From positions 186,001-250,000 of the forward strand of contig CAOLHI010002541.1 in the NCBI GenBank assembly GCA_948474755.1: 64,000 nucleotides of DNA, in the 5' to 3' direction. This DNA is from Ctenosaura bakeri. Taxonomy: Eukaryota; Chordata; Lepidosauria; Squamata; Iguanidae. The position numbers and the translations under genes are program-made. Below, in pieces: positions 10,701 through 21,800 of the stretch. The notes under the pieces are model-generated. The model searched no databases, was not told where the DNA came from, and saw nothing but the letters and a program-made list of their open reading frames with translations. The number at the start of each line of letters is the position of its first letter. The first letter of the stretch is position 1.

Positions 10701-13309
10701 ATGGGGCCTTAAAAGAGTATACACACTTTTGAAATTGGTACTGGCTCTTTTTCCTTCTAAGAAATGTGCTAACCACTGTTTTCGATATCAAAGTTTATCT
10801 CTTCTGACATGATTTTACAAGCTTGCTAGCATGTAGACCTACAGATAGCTGTGTGGTGCTACTTAGCCAACCTGTTCCCATTCTCAGTTTAAATAATCTG
10901 GAATAGCTCCAAACAATCTGAGACGATGATACTTCTGATACCATCTGAAATTGTACAGAAAATGGTATATGCAGAAAAGACCAGATGGGAACTAATATTT
11001 CCACACAGTCAATAACAAAAGAATCGCAAAGGTCTACAGAGAAGCATCAATACGCAAGCAAGGATATAAAAGCCCTTTCACATAACACCCACAACCGTTT
11101 GGGATCTAATTCAAATAAGCATTGTTATCGCACTCCTTTTGTTGTCGAGCTTGAATCACTCAAAAAATAAGGTATTTTTTAAAAAACCTTAGAAAAGGAG
11201 TTGACACTTTTAAAACAATCTGAGGCAAACATTTAAAATGTTGGGTTTTTTGCAGTTTAGTAATCATTAAAGTTAGAGCCAGACTTTGTCAGGCTTGGAG
11301 TAAACCCTATTTCTCCACACTGCTAACCGGTCATCTTAAATCCTCTGAGGAAGTTATGAGGCATTGTGGGATGGTTAAACCTGTGGGAGATGCACATGAT
11401 CTCTCCTGCTTTGCCAACTGGAGATTTCAAATGTTCCATGCTGAGGAAGTCCTTCCTTGTCACAGTACACAGAAATGCAGCACATTGCTTAGGAGGGAGA
11501 GAACAGTCTCTTCGTCAAGGGCAGATCACTGTCTTTCAATGCTGCAATCTATAGATGTGAATGGAGTGGGCTGAATGACATGAATGGGATGTGTATGAAT
11601 GAGTTGATGTGTAAGGAAGTAGGGGGTTACACCAGAGATGCAAATCCACAGAATGGAGGGTATATCTGTATATTTCTTGTAAAACATTTATCTACTGTTT
11701 TTCACCTTGTCAGTATTCCAGGGCACAATATGATCAGTTTCATATAGTGCAAATAAAACAATAGATAGGACATTTAAAAATACAATGTCTAGGTAAGTAA
11801 GAACATTTTTGTCTAGCCTGAAAGGATCACAGATTGGATGAAAAACTATACATAAATATTTTACAAGAAATAAAATGGTAGCAATTAGAACTGCATCAAG
11901 GTGAATGTTTATTATACACACTCATGCAATTTAAACAACAGGTTTTTCACTAGCCCTTTTCAGTCCAAGGAATTTCAAATTGCCAAATCACCAGCTGAAT
12001 TGTGTAGTTAAGTCTGCCTCTCTGTTGAATTGCAGCCCTGGTGAATATACAGATACACCCTCCATTCTGTGAAACCATTATTTCTCAATGAGCACTCCCA
12101 GCTTTATAGCTGCATATCCATCACTCCTTTGACAATGTAATCAAAGGAGTGTAATTATCTAAGTATCGTACATGTTACAAATTAATCTCTCATGTGGGCT
12201 CAAACTGTTAGAGACAGGTTTTAAAACAGGAACACTTTACAAAAAATGTCTTTAAAGTGGGAGTATATATCACTTAAGAGACAGGATACTAAGCATAATA
12301 GTCAGATCATCAACAGTTGAGTTTAAACAAGGTCTGGTAATATCAAATAATTCTGATGAACCAAGCTGGTTTAAGGTAATATGGACACCTAAATGCTAAA
12401 AAATAAAAATAAGGAATGTTCTTCTAATTGTAAAGGTGACTTGTAAAACTGGGAGCATGCCATAGCCACCTGCCCCACACTAAAAATTCTCTCCATAAAT
12501 TCCTCCTATGACAGAGGTGAGATTTCGAGGGTGAGGGAAGATGTTGGCACTGTATAGTGTTTGACCAATTAATTGATCAATGTTCATATTGCCATTGCAT
12601 GGTGTGTGCACAGCACAATGGTTAAGTTCCATCCACCAAGGGAAGCGTGAGAATGAGAAAGCTGGTACTGCATAGGTATAGTGGGTTGCAGGAAAAGTTG
12701 GAGGATTTTTTAAAATTTTTGCATGGAGCTGGCCAGCTGAAGATAATAAGCAGGGATCATTGGCATAAAGATAATGCAATGTAGGATAATTTTTTCCTAG
12801 AGTTTTTAAAAATCCAAAATGATCTAAGGAACAAATGCAGATCAGCGATATGGCATCACTGCGACAATGTTACCGCATTGTATTGCTTTCCCCTCAACAT
12901 TTCTGTCCAACATTTACGAACAGGATTGTGAGAGCATGCATCCTGTGTCTTCAAAGGTGGCCGTAAAATAAGTGATGACTGATTTTAAGCTGTGGACACG
13001 ACAGGGGATTTCTGAACCCTTCTGCCACCCTCCTGATTTCTCTCCAGCAACCAACTTCTCCAGCTGAATCTGGCTGGAAATAAACTTAAGTAGAAGAAAA
13101 CTGTCTCTGAGAACAAGGGTCAAAGGAAGAAAAGCAGCACAAAGGTGAGTGCCCTCTTCCTGCCTGTCCTTTCTCAGCTTAAAGCTCTCCTCCACTTTCA
13201 AATGCTCAGCAGCAACCCAAGTTTGAAGACAATGATCTGCCACCATCTTGTTTAGTACCATCTATCTTCCATACTGGTAATGACCACAATGGAATTATTA
13301 GTTCTGAGG

Positions 13310-13390
13310 AAACCCACTGAATCAATGGGAACTTGGGTTAATCAACACTTTAACATAAATTCCATTGACTTCATGGATCTACTCTAGCTA
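13310..13390. repeat. Short palindromic MITE fragment, 'AATCAATGGG' family
   Basis: CCACTGAATCAATGGGAAC paired with CCATTGACTTCATGGATC and CTACTCTAGCTAAGAC. Related fragments occur near 20940-21030, 30090-30190, 33690-33840, 37310-37440 and 45870-45960. All share a short segment about bases 'added to sequences near CCATTGAAT' with TAGAGTA at the edges, and probably derive from one foldback element common in lizard DNA. Confidence 0.45.
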
Positions 13391-16300
13391 AGACTATTTA
13401 TTTAACCTATTTAGATGAACACAGTCTCAACCATATGGAGAGAGACAAAGGCCAGGCACACTTCCCCTACCCCTTTGTTTGAACCCTGTGTCATCTCTTC
13501 CCCCACAGTTGTCCACCTAAAAGGTGGAAGCCTGAAAATTCACAAGTATCACCTGTTGAAATTTCCTACTCGACACAACCATTAAAGGGACAGCTATGTC
13601 TCTGTTCTTGCTTGACAGCCACAAATACAAAGCAATGACTGCTGTTTATATGCAGCCTGTGGTCCAGTGTGTTGTGTATGTGTTTATTACAGTTTCTCTT
13701 TCCTCTGCATTCATTTCACAGTGCTTCTGAAACTCTCTCTTGCAGCTAGTATAAAGGTATTGAAGGCAGAGATGCCATTTTCGGCTTGTTTGTATAGCAA
13801 GTTCTTAAAATGATTGAGGACCACACAGCAAAGTGGATTTACAATTGCATTTCAACCTTCCAGCAATTTTTATGTCACCTATGAACAGAATGTCCTGTCT
13901 GAAGCACATTTTAGTACTTTATTCACTCACCTTTCCCAACAGAATTGAACACATTTGGGAATGGGAATGCCAGCAGCAACAGCTTGCTGCTTTTTGACAC
14001 TTTAACCTCTGCTTCCTGTTTTGAAGTGTCTCTTGGGTCACCATTAATAGGCATGACATTCTAAAAGTTAGAAAATTGTGCTAGAACAATTCTGGTTTGC
14101 AAAAGCTCTTAAGAAGGGGTGGGCAGGATGGAGAGAAAACAAGGCCCAGCAAATGAAAGGGGAATACTCCAGTGACACCAGAAGTGACCATTCTCTCAGC
14201 ACTACTGCCTCCACATAAATATGAATTTAAAGAACCAAACTGGCATACAGCTGGAAATGCACTCATTAGTTTCTCTCTGCCCTCTCACCCACATTCACAT
14301 TCCTAAGCACCTAAACATGGTCATTCAAAAAGCAACATTTCCACAGAAATGGAAAAACAAAGTAGTTTTTTTTTCCTTTAAAAAAGAAAAAGTCAAAGCA
14401 CTAGTTCTTGCAACTAAGTTAAAGAAAGCTTGCAGGAGGGTTGCTCCTTGCCCTTTTTTCTCGTTGCCTGAAAAGATCCTATGTAAGTCCAACTATCCTT
14501 TTCAGACTTTGTTATTCATGTAAAGAAAAGCACCTTCTAAATCTGAGTTATGAACATTACTTAGAATGGATACCAGGGCATATGTACAGGAGTTCCATTC
14601 AGGTATTCTAACAAATGTGCATTGGCCAGGATGCACTGTTGTCATAATGCTATGCCCCTTACCAACCCCCTATGCATTCATTTTAAGTGAGTAATGACAC
14701 TTCAAAAAAGGCTATCATCAACTCTGTACATATGGTCATGATACATATAAAAATAGGACTATCACAGAGGGTGAACTGACAAGAATATTTTCTCTGAATG
14801 TTGTGGTAGTTAGACTAAAACCTGGGAGATGCCTTTAGGAGCAGACTATGGAGTGCTGAGTGCTCCCAAGTAAGAATTTAAAGTATTTCCTTAAATAAAA
14901 ATAAAAACTCTCAAGGTTGGATGTGCTATGGAAGAAAATCTGATAATCACATTCACAAGATTCATCTGCCCATTATCAGAGTGCCTCTTGACCCAGTGTG
15001 GGCAATAAAGATGGCAGTCATGACAGCCTGGAACTCTGCTCTGCAAGGTCTTCATCCTGACTTTAAAAAAATAGAGAACAAACCAGAGAACAGAATATAC
15101 ATTGGTTACAGCTGTCACAGCATCCCTGCTATCTGCTATGAGGATTAAGACTGATCAAACAGCGGGAAGAAGAATGAATCCCTTCTGAAATTATTTTAGA
15201 TTTTCCGCAGGTGCACAGGGCTGCTGCTGTGGCATCTTGCAGTACCACAAGGTTGGAGTCAAAAAGGGGAGCAGGGAATGGAAGAAACCCACTGGTCTCC
15301 TTTCTGAGGCAGTGCCTGTGTCTGGTTGCTGATTCTCTCACTATCCCTTAGCAAGCTGGTGGTTGGAGGTGGAATCTGGTCAGTGGAATCATGACTCCTC
15401 TTCAGGTTTCCAAGCTTCCAAGGAGCTTTCCATGCAGTTGAACTAATTTTGTTGGCAGGGTTCAGTGCCTGGAATGGAACCCTTAAAATTCAGATAGATG
15501 CATTACCCTGCTGGAATGGGTACCATTACCATCATTGTGGCCTCTACTGCAGACGAGGAAAATGCTTTGCACAGTACACACTATGTGTTCAACGAAGCAG
15601 GTAATACAAGATATGTGTGATATGGCTTTGCATCTAAGAATTCTTCATGGTGAATGCAATCCAATACTTATAGCACTGGAAGCTGGACTTGAGAAATTCA
15701 GGTACAAAGGCCCATGTGAAACTCACTGGAGTGGAATCTCCATGCCAGCATGTTCAACTGTCCCCTGCAGCTGCTTTAGTTTAAGTTTTGATCCAAGAAT
15801 AAATAAATAAAGTCATCCCCTGACATGCTACGTCAGTGTTTTTATTCTGAGACAACACAAAACAGACACCACTGTCTGAAGTGCATTTTATTATTAGACA
15901 CAGGGGTTGACTTTTAGGGGTATAATCAAAATAAAGGGGCTGTGCCAGTAGTGCGTATGTGGATGTAACATTAGCATGACATCCAGTGTTGTCTTTGTCA
16001 CATTGATAGGGATGAACAGCAGTCCAGGGATTTATTTGCTTTTTAAGTACACAAATGCACTTATCCAGTAAATAGTTATATTTCTGTGTGTGCAGATTAT
16101 ATCTTGTCAAATCATTCATTTGCAATGTGTTTATTTATATTTTAAATTTTGCCTAATTTGTACACACACTTCTGCATTATCTTCACTTTATACAGTACAA
16201 GCTGGTGTGTGCCTGTTCTAAAGTAAGCCCCAATAACTTCCATGTGAGTTGTGCACAGGTAAAAATCCTCTCTCAACCTTACTTTGGTGAACAAGAAGGG

Positions 16301-16517
16301 TGGGAGAATCTGGTTGTAGCACCAGCAAAGGATCTCTGCCAAATTGGCCAGTCCTCAGCCACCCTGGATCACTTCCAAGCAGCAGGACCTTCATACCTGC
16401 CACCCTCACTTGTCCTTGCTGGAAAAGAGCAAAGTGCGTGCCCTTGCCCACACTAGTCTCAGGCAAATACTATGTGGTGATGTGTACAATGTGTACGTGC
16501 GCATGTTCCCAGGCTCC

Positions 16518-16744
16518 TTGTTGTTGTGTGCCTTCAAGTCATTTCCAACTTCTGGCAAGTCTGAGGTGAACCAATCTTGGGCTTTTCTTGGCAAGATTTG
16601 TTCATGGTGGTTTGTCTGTGCCCTCCTCTGAGGATGAGAGAGTGTGCCTGGCCCAAGGTCACCCAGCAGGTTTCCATGGCTCAGTGAGGACTCAAACCCT
16701 CAGAGTTGTAGTCCAGTGCTCCAACCACCACATCACACCAGCTG
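16518..16744 (-). repeat. tRNA-derived SINE, near full length
   Basis: Reverse complement of the family: TTGTTGTTGTGTGCCTTCAA, GTCATTTCCAACTTCTGGC, CTTGGCAAGATTTGTTC, GTCACCCAGCAGGTTTCCAT, then the tRNA-like head ending CCAACCACCACATCACACC. Confidence 0.88.
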
Positions 16745-17076
16745 GAAAGGAGGGAAAAAAATTAGTTCCTATGGGAAAAAAACAGTCAGAAGTTAGGGGA
16801 AAATATGACAGGCATTAATGTGAAAATAAGTATTATCAGAAACCTCTGTAAAATTCTGTAAGGGAAGCAGGACAATTGCACAATAAAAATCTTGACCAGA
16901 ACCATCCCAAAATTTGGCAGCACGATCCTGCAGGACACCTTCCCAAATAAATAAATAAATAAATGGCGGAGTTACTTTTCCACTCTTCGCCGGAGGACGA
17001 TAGGAAGTGACATTTAAGCTGGGAAAACCACAGTTCCTAAGCGCGGCTTGACCGAAGCGGGGGAAGCGTACCAAGT
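16745..17076. other. Flank between SINE and palindrome, no gene
   Basis: Contains a short (AAAT)n run at about 16946-16963. The last 100 bases become CpG-rich as the island begins. Nothing else seen. Confidence 0.5.
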
Positions 17077-17079
17077 GAT

Positions 17080-17259
17080 GGCCATTTCCGCACTAGCCTG
17101 TTGTAGCGCGATGATTCCACTTTCAACCTCCTCTGGAATCCTGGGCTTTGCAGTTTCGGGAGGGGCCGGCCGGCCCCTCCCGAAACTGCAAACCCCAGGA
17201 TTCCAGAGGAGGTTGAAAGTGGAATCATCGCGCTACAACAGGCTAGTGCGGAAATAGCC
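17080..17259. mobile_element. Palindromic Harbinger-like MITE, copy 2, at the CpG-island edge
   Basis: 180-bp near-perfect palindrome centred between 17169 and 17170 (core GGGGCCGGCCGGCCCC). By eye there are only two mismatched arm positions in 90. Ends GGCCATTTCCGCACTAG and CTAGTGCGGAAATAGCC. Flanked by GAT on both sides (17077-17079, 17260-17262). Same family as copy 1 at 9945. It keeps many CpG sites and high arm identity, suggesting youth or protection from CpG decay by the unmethylated island. The mirrored frames read from each arm are artefacts of the palindrome. Confidence 0.85.
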
Positions 17260-17502
17260 GATGGTTAACGCGGTTTCCAAACGCAAGGATGCTGCCGGCC
17301 TAGATTTTGCTTAGAAAGAACGAAAAGGAACGGTCAAAGCCGTTTCTCTTTCCACCTCGCCCTTCGCTCCCACCCCGAACCCCGAAATTCCTCCCGGGGC
17401 ACCCCGGGCGAGGCGCTCTCCCTGTCCCGCTCGGGCTGCGCCCCCTCCCGGGGCTCCCCTTCCGCGCTCGCGCTTGAACCTCCTCTGGCGGCTTCCGAGG
17501 CG

Positions 17503-17520
17503 CGGCGGCGGCGGCGGCGG
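17503..17520 (+). repeat. CGG triplet run, 6 units
   Basis: Pure CGG repeat in the CpG island upstream of MAGI2. Two similar runs lie at 17839-17853 and 18295-18315. They may vary in length between individuals and could affect structure if transcribed. Confidence 0.9.
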
Positions 17521-18053
17521 CCCTCCGCCTGTCCCTCTGTGGCGCGAGGAGGGAACCCGGCGGGGGCTGCCTGCGCGGCGCGAGCCTCTGGAAAGGGAGA
17601 ATTGCGCCAGGGCGGGCGCGGGGAGGGGGGAGAGGCACGCGCGTGACGTCCCCTTCCTCCCGCGCGCCCGGAGCCTGAGGGGCGGCGCGGCTGAGGCGCG
17701 GCAAGGGCGGGGGCGGCGAGGAGACGGCTTAGCCTGGCGGCGCTCTCGGTGCCTGCCTCGGCGGCCCCAGCAGCGGAGCGAGCGGGCTGCTCTCCTTCTT
17801 CCCACCCCACCCACCGCTGGCTGCTCTCTCTGCTCTCTCGGCGGCGGCGGCGGCTTTGCCAGGCAAAGGCAGAGCCTCTCTCTCGGTCTTCACTACCGGG
17901 TCAGGCGCGGAGGAGAGCGAGTGTGGGAGCCAGACAGACATCTCTCCACCTCGCGCCCGCCTCCTCCCTCAGCGTACACAGCCCGCCCTCCCTGCCTCCC
18001 GCTCGCTGGCTCGCTCTCCCCCTTCCCTCCATCCAGTTACTGTACAACTACTA

Positions 18054-18097
18054 CACTCTCTCTCTCTTTCTGTCACACACACACACACACACAGAGA
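18054..18097 (+). repeat. CT then CA dinucleotide tract in MAGI2 leader
   Basis: A CT-rich tract followed by about ten CA units, likely within the transcribed leader. It is a candidate length-variable microsatellite. Confidence 0.85.
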
Positions 18098-18129
18098 CAA
18101 CTAGCATCCCGGTCGCCGCTGCAGCTGCC

Positions 18130-18165
18130 ATGGCTAGCGGCTCCCGCCGCCGCACACGCAGTTAG
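18130..18165 (+). other. Upstream ORF in the MAGI2 leader (11 codons plus stop)
   Basis: This is the only ATG found between the palindrome at 17259 and the MAGI2 start. Its context, CTGCCATGG, is better than that of the MAGI2 ATG. It reads MASGSRRRTRS and stops at TAG, 339 bases before the MAGI2 start. If transcription begins upstream of it, ribosomes would meet it first and MAGI2 would depend on leaky scanning or reinitiation. Whether it is in the mRNA is unknown. Confidence 0.55.
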
Positions 18166-18294
18166 AGCAAGCGAGACGGGAGGGGAAGCGGTCAGCCACC
18201 CGCCCTTCCTTCCTTCCTTCCCGCTTCCCCCCATTGCTCGCCCCCTTCTCGTCCTCCCTTTCTTCCACCTAGTCGGGCGAGAGGAAACAGGAGT

Positions 18295-18315
18295 GGCGGC
18301 GGCGGCGGCGGCGGC
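18295..18315 (+). repeat. GGC triplet run, 7 units, in MAGI2 5' leader
   Basis: Seven perfect GGC units 190 bases before the MAGI2 start codon, very probably transcribed as 5' UTR. Confidence 0.9.
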
Positions 18316-18504
18316 AACCCCTGCACGCCCCTCTGAGCCTTCCTCCCACCCTCCCCTCCTCTTCCTCCTCCTCCTCCCCCCTCCCCGCCGCACGGCAGAG
18401 GAAACTCCAAGGGCACCCCGAGGCAAAAGCGGGGGACGAGAGCCACCCGCAGCCGCCGGCGCCGGCCCATCCCTTCCCGCCCGCCCCCCCGGACCCCCAC
18501 GGCA

Positions 18505-18805
18505 ATGTCCAAGGGCTTGAAGAAGAAAAGCCACTGGACGAGCCGAGTCCATGAGTGTGTCGTCGTGAGGAACCAAGAGGGCCAGCTGGGCTTCGAGCTC
18601 AAGGGGGGAGCCGAGAACGGGCAGTTCCCGTACCTGGGGGAGGTCAAGCCCGGCAAGGTGGTCTACGAAAGCGGCGGCAAGTTGGTGCCCGAGGAGCTGC
18701 TCTTGGAGGTGAACGAGACCCCCGTGGCCGGGCTCACCATCCGGGATGTGCTGGCGGTGATCAAGCACTGCAAGGACCCCATCCGGCTCAAGTGTGTCAA
18801 GCAAG
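18505..18805 (+). CDS. MAGI2: MAGI2 first coding exon (N-terminal PDZ0 domain), partial gene
   Basis: This exon encodes the first 100 codons plus one base of membrane-associated guanylate kinase, WW and PDZ domain-containing protein 2. MAGI2 is a cytoplasmic scaffold at synapses, podocyte slit diaphragms and cell junctions that binds receptors, adhesion proteins and PTEN. Visible: start MSKGLKKKSHWTSRVHEC, then a PDZ fold from about residue 17, with a GLGF-type loop (GQLGFELKGG), GQFPYLGEVKPG, ELLLEVNETPVAGLT and IRDVLAVIKHCKDPIRLK. From memory of the family it fits MAGI2 better than MAGI1 or MAGI3, which differ strongly in the NGQFPYLGEVKPGK segment. The start is the first in-frame ATG, with G at -3 and T at +4 (moderate context). 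The exon ends CAAG before GTAAGC, splitting a glycine codon after its first base. The guanylate-kinase-like, WW and remaining PDZ domains must lie beyond the window. The frame runs on to 19029 in the intron, which is not coding. No disruption is seen. Confidence 0.96.
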
Positions 18806-18811
18806 GTAAGC
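18806..18811 (+). other. MAGI2: Splice donor of MAGI2 exon 1
   Basis: AAG followed by GTAAGC is a strong match to the vertebrate U2 5' splice-site consensus. Homology to MAGI2 stops being visible immediately after it, where the frame becomes GC-rich low-complexity sequence. The intron is in phase 1. Confidence 0.93.
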
Positions 18812-21800
18812 GGGGCAGGGAGGGCGGCGGGGCCAGAGCGGGACGGAGGGCGAGCGCTCGCCCGGGGCAGGGGGGAGCCTTCGCCGCCAACGGGGAGACT
18901 GGGGGAGGTGCGGCGGCGTCGCCGCTGAGCGAGCAACTTTTCCCCCTCTCTTTGGGGCAGTTTGCTCGTCTTTCTCCTCTCCTGTTCCCACGTGGGGCGA
19001 GGGAGACCTTCCCGGGCTGCCCCTCCTGAGATCTGGCGCTGCGGCGGCGGGTCCTGATGGTCTCGACCGGGCGAATTAAATGTGCGTCAGTCGGGGCGCT
19101 GGAAGCGCCTGGCTGCACCAAAGCGCGGAAAGTTCGGACAGGGCCCAAGCGGGGACCAAACGCGCGCAGCTGGGGAAGGGGCTGCGGGGCGGGGGAAGGG
19201 GTGGGCGCGTGGGCAGGGCTTAAAACGCGGATCCCGGAGTTTGCCCACCTTCCCATCCTCCCCTCCCCGTCCCCGCCCGAGCGGAGTCCTGGAAGGCAGG
19301 GGGAAACAAGGAGAGCCGAGGGCTTCTGAGAGCCTGCAGAGAGTAGAGGGGGCCACGTAGGCCCTCCCCCCCCATCGGCCAGTGCCGCGTTTCTGCGGGA
19401 CTGCGGAGCTCTCTCTGGAGCTCCAATCCCCGCGGGAGGGAGAGGGAGCTCTCTTGCGTTTAAAGGCTTCGTGCCACCCGTGCGACTTGGCTCCCGAGTA
19501 AACCGTCATGGGATGGGACTGCGATGCTGCAGCCCGATCCTTGAGAATGAGTCCTTTTGACCTCAGGTCGGGGAAAAACGTGCCTAGGATCGGCCTGTCC
19601 GGCTTTGAGGACAGATGGCGTGGCTTCTGGACAGATTTAAGCTCTGGCACCAACTCGCAAACCAGCCCTCCCCGCACAAGTCCTGGATCTGGATGGGAAT
19701 GAATTGTTCCTGGGATATTTTGTGTGTGTGTGTGTATGGCGAGCAGGGCAGTAGCTAAACCGCTTGCCATCTTTAAAAAAAAAATAAGAGGAAGGAAGGA
19801 GGGGGAGAAGTGTGGATAAACATTATGACAGCTCTTAAGTAAAGACGAGCCTTCCCTGGAAAGCGTCACTGGTGACTAACCCTACGGGGTGGTGGTGGCA
19901 GCAGTCGCCACGGTGGGGACCAGCCTGTGTGATTAAGAAGCCGCAACGTGCAACGGGGAGACTTCGGACCGCTTGGGATGAGGCTGGAAATGACTGGGAG
20001 AGTGGCTTTGGAGCCAGTAGGAGGGCGGGGCCGAGGGCAGGGCGGGGCGGGGCTTAATTGAGGCGCTGGGTTTTCCCCTGGATCCACGCGCGAGCGCGGG
20101 CGGGTTGCCCGAAGGTGCGGGCTTGCTTCGTTCGGGTCTGCCTTGGAGCGTCTGCCGTCTTCAGAAGCCACCGGCGGCTTTTCGTGGGTCGAAAACAAGG
20201 CCTCTGACCTACTAAACTGGTCATTGTCATTTCAGAGGGGCAAAAAAAGTCGTGTTTAAACATAAGCTCGTGTCGCAGCGAGAAGGGAGCAGGAATAATA
20301 AGCATGATTGGTTTCTTTTTGTTTTTGATTTGACGTTATCTCTGTGACTCTGCCTTCAAAGGACATGGAGAGACTGCAGTGAAAAAGTGTGAGAAGCCCT
20401 GCAATAAAGGGGTTTTGCAACTCATCAAAGAACTTTTAAGACGCTCCCCATCTAAGGTGCAGAGCAGTCCAATAAATTGGAGGGAAGGAGGCTGTTTTCG
20501 GCTTCAGTTCTGAAACCTGAGTGCTTTGTTGTGGAAGCTACACCTATGTTAATAAGTGTTTTACCTGCATGTGTTGTTGTCAGAGGACGGGCTATTAGTA
20601 AATAGGAGAAGGAGCCTTGTCTTTCCTGTTCCCAAACAGACTTACCTCTGAGAACACAGATGTCAAAGCCTCAGTCCTGTGGGAACAGGTGGAAGACTGG
20701 TTAATTACAGATAATCAATATCTGCCAAATCTATATAATTGGAAAACTAGCCTCAGGTCTTTGAGTCCTAAACTGGGAGCCAGGGCTTGAGGGGCATAGC
20801 AACAGTAAAAATTATTTAGTAAAAAGCATACACAGACACAATTTCTAAATGCAGAAGACAATTTTAGCAGCAATGACTTCATCTATGAGATGCCAACCAA
20901 ACTTTCATAAGAGTTCCTTAGGGCTCAGAAGCAGCAGTCCAGCTTATACACATTTACCAGGGCATAAGTCCCATTCAATGTAACAGGATTTACTTCTGTG
21001 CATTTACTTTTAGGCTTACACTATTACAAGAACTAATTCAAGGTTCTGGCCTGGAAATCTATGATAGTTAAATTGATATGTGGGTAAAAGAGTGCTCAGG
21101 TTTATCATAGGATGTACAATGCTAATCTGTAAGAATCCCAAATATAAGAATCTGTAAGAATTAATATTTATGCTGGGTGCATACTTTTAACTTTGAGTGA
21201 TAAACATATGAATTGAACAAGCAAAATTAATACCTTTTTGAATATCAGCTTCTAGTGAGAAAGTATAGATATTATCCCTGTTCAATTACTAGTAAAGATT
21301 TATGGATTTTGCATGCTTCAGATTATGGATCACAATGCAAAGTTTGAATCAAGAGTTTGATATTTTACTTCTGTATCTTATATAATAAAACTACTATGTC
21401 TTGACTTTTGTGCTGTAACCCAGCATGTAGGTCAGATCTCTGTATTTTTTCCTTTTAAGTATGTGAGCATGGATAATTCACATAACAGGGAAGGGAAAGT
21501 TGGAAAAAGGTTTTTCTTGTAAAGCAGAATGCATGGAAGCTGGATTCAGTCATGCGTATACTCATGTCCTTCATATGGTCACTGGCATTTGTGACTATAT
21601 GGTATCAGCAACAAGTGTTTACGATTAGTTTTTAGCTTTTTAAGTTACAATAACAAATAGCTTTCATAGCAGACTACTGTTTGATTTAAGGAATTATTGC
21701 TTTTTGGTATGTACTTAAGAATGAAATAATATTTAAAATCAGTTTTTAATGCATTGTAGAAATTATGTGTGATTACATAGAAATGTTTTGATTCTATTGT

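Larger units (their letters stand above)
10127..16517. other. Upstream flank, no gene seen
   Basis: A+T-rich sequence with short chance frames only. A diverged DNA-transposon remnant (about 10465-10700) and a MITE-like fragment (about 13310-13390) are visible. No exon or RNA gene recognised. Confidence 0.55.
17263..18504 (+). promoter_or_regulatory. MAGI2: MAGI2 CpG-island promoter and 5' leader
   Basis: Base composition changes abruptly to very GC- and CpG-rich just after the palindromic element ending at 17259. GC boxes (GGGCGGG type) are visible at about 17611-17622 and 17705-17716, and a CRE-like TGACGTC at 17644-17650. No convincing TATA box was found, so a dispersed CpG-island promoter is inferred. 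The leader carries GGC/CGG triplet runs (17503-17520, 17839-17853, 18295-18315) and a CT/CA tract (about 18054-18097). The transcription start cannot be placed from sequence. All long frames here, on both strands, are explained by GC richness. Confidence 0.8.

Noticed and set aside
17037..17257. Matching open frames on both strands at the palindrome
   Set aside because: They are the same arm read twice, an artefact of the inverted repeat.
17474..18520. 348-codon open frame through the CpG island on the + strand
   Set aside because: It begins at a TTG, is low-complexity (proline, arginine, serine), ignores the MAGI2 frame and overlaps its start. It is open because GC-rich DNA has few stops.
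18073..18936. 287-codon antisense frame across MAGI2 exon 1
   Set aside because: It is a shadow of the real exon and of GC-rich leader sequence. No domain.
18806..19029. Continuation of the MAGI2 frame beyond the exon
   Set aside because: It follows a strong splice donor, loses family similarity at once and becomes glycine/arginine/alanine low complexity.
19087..19869. 260-codon antisense frame in the start of intron 1
   Set aside because: GC-rich DNA with no recognisable domain and no conserved splice context.
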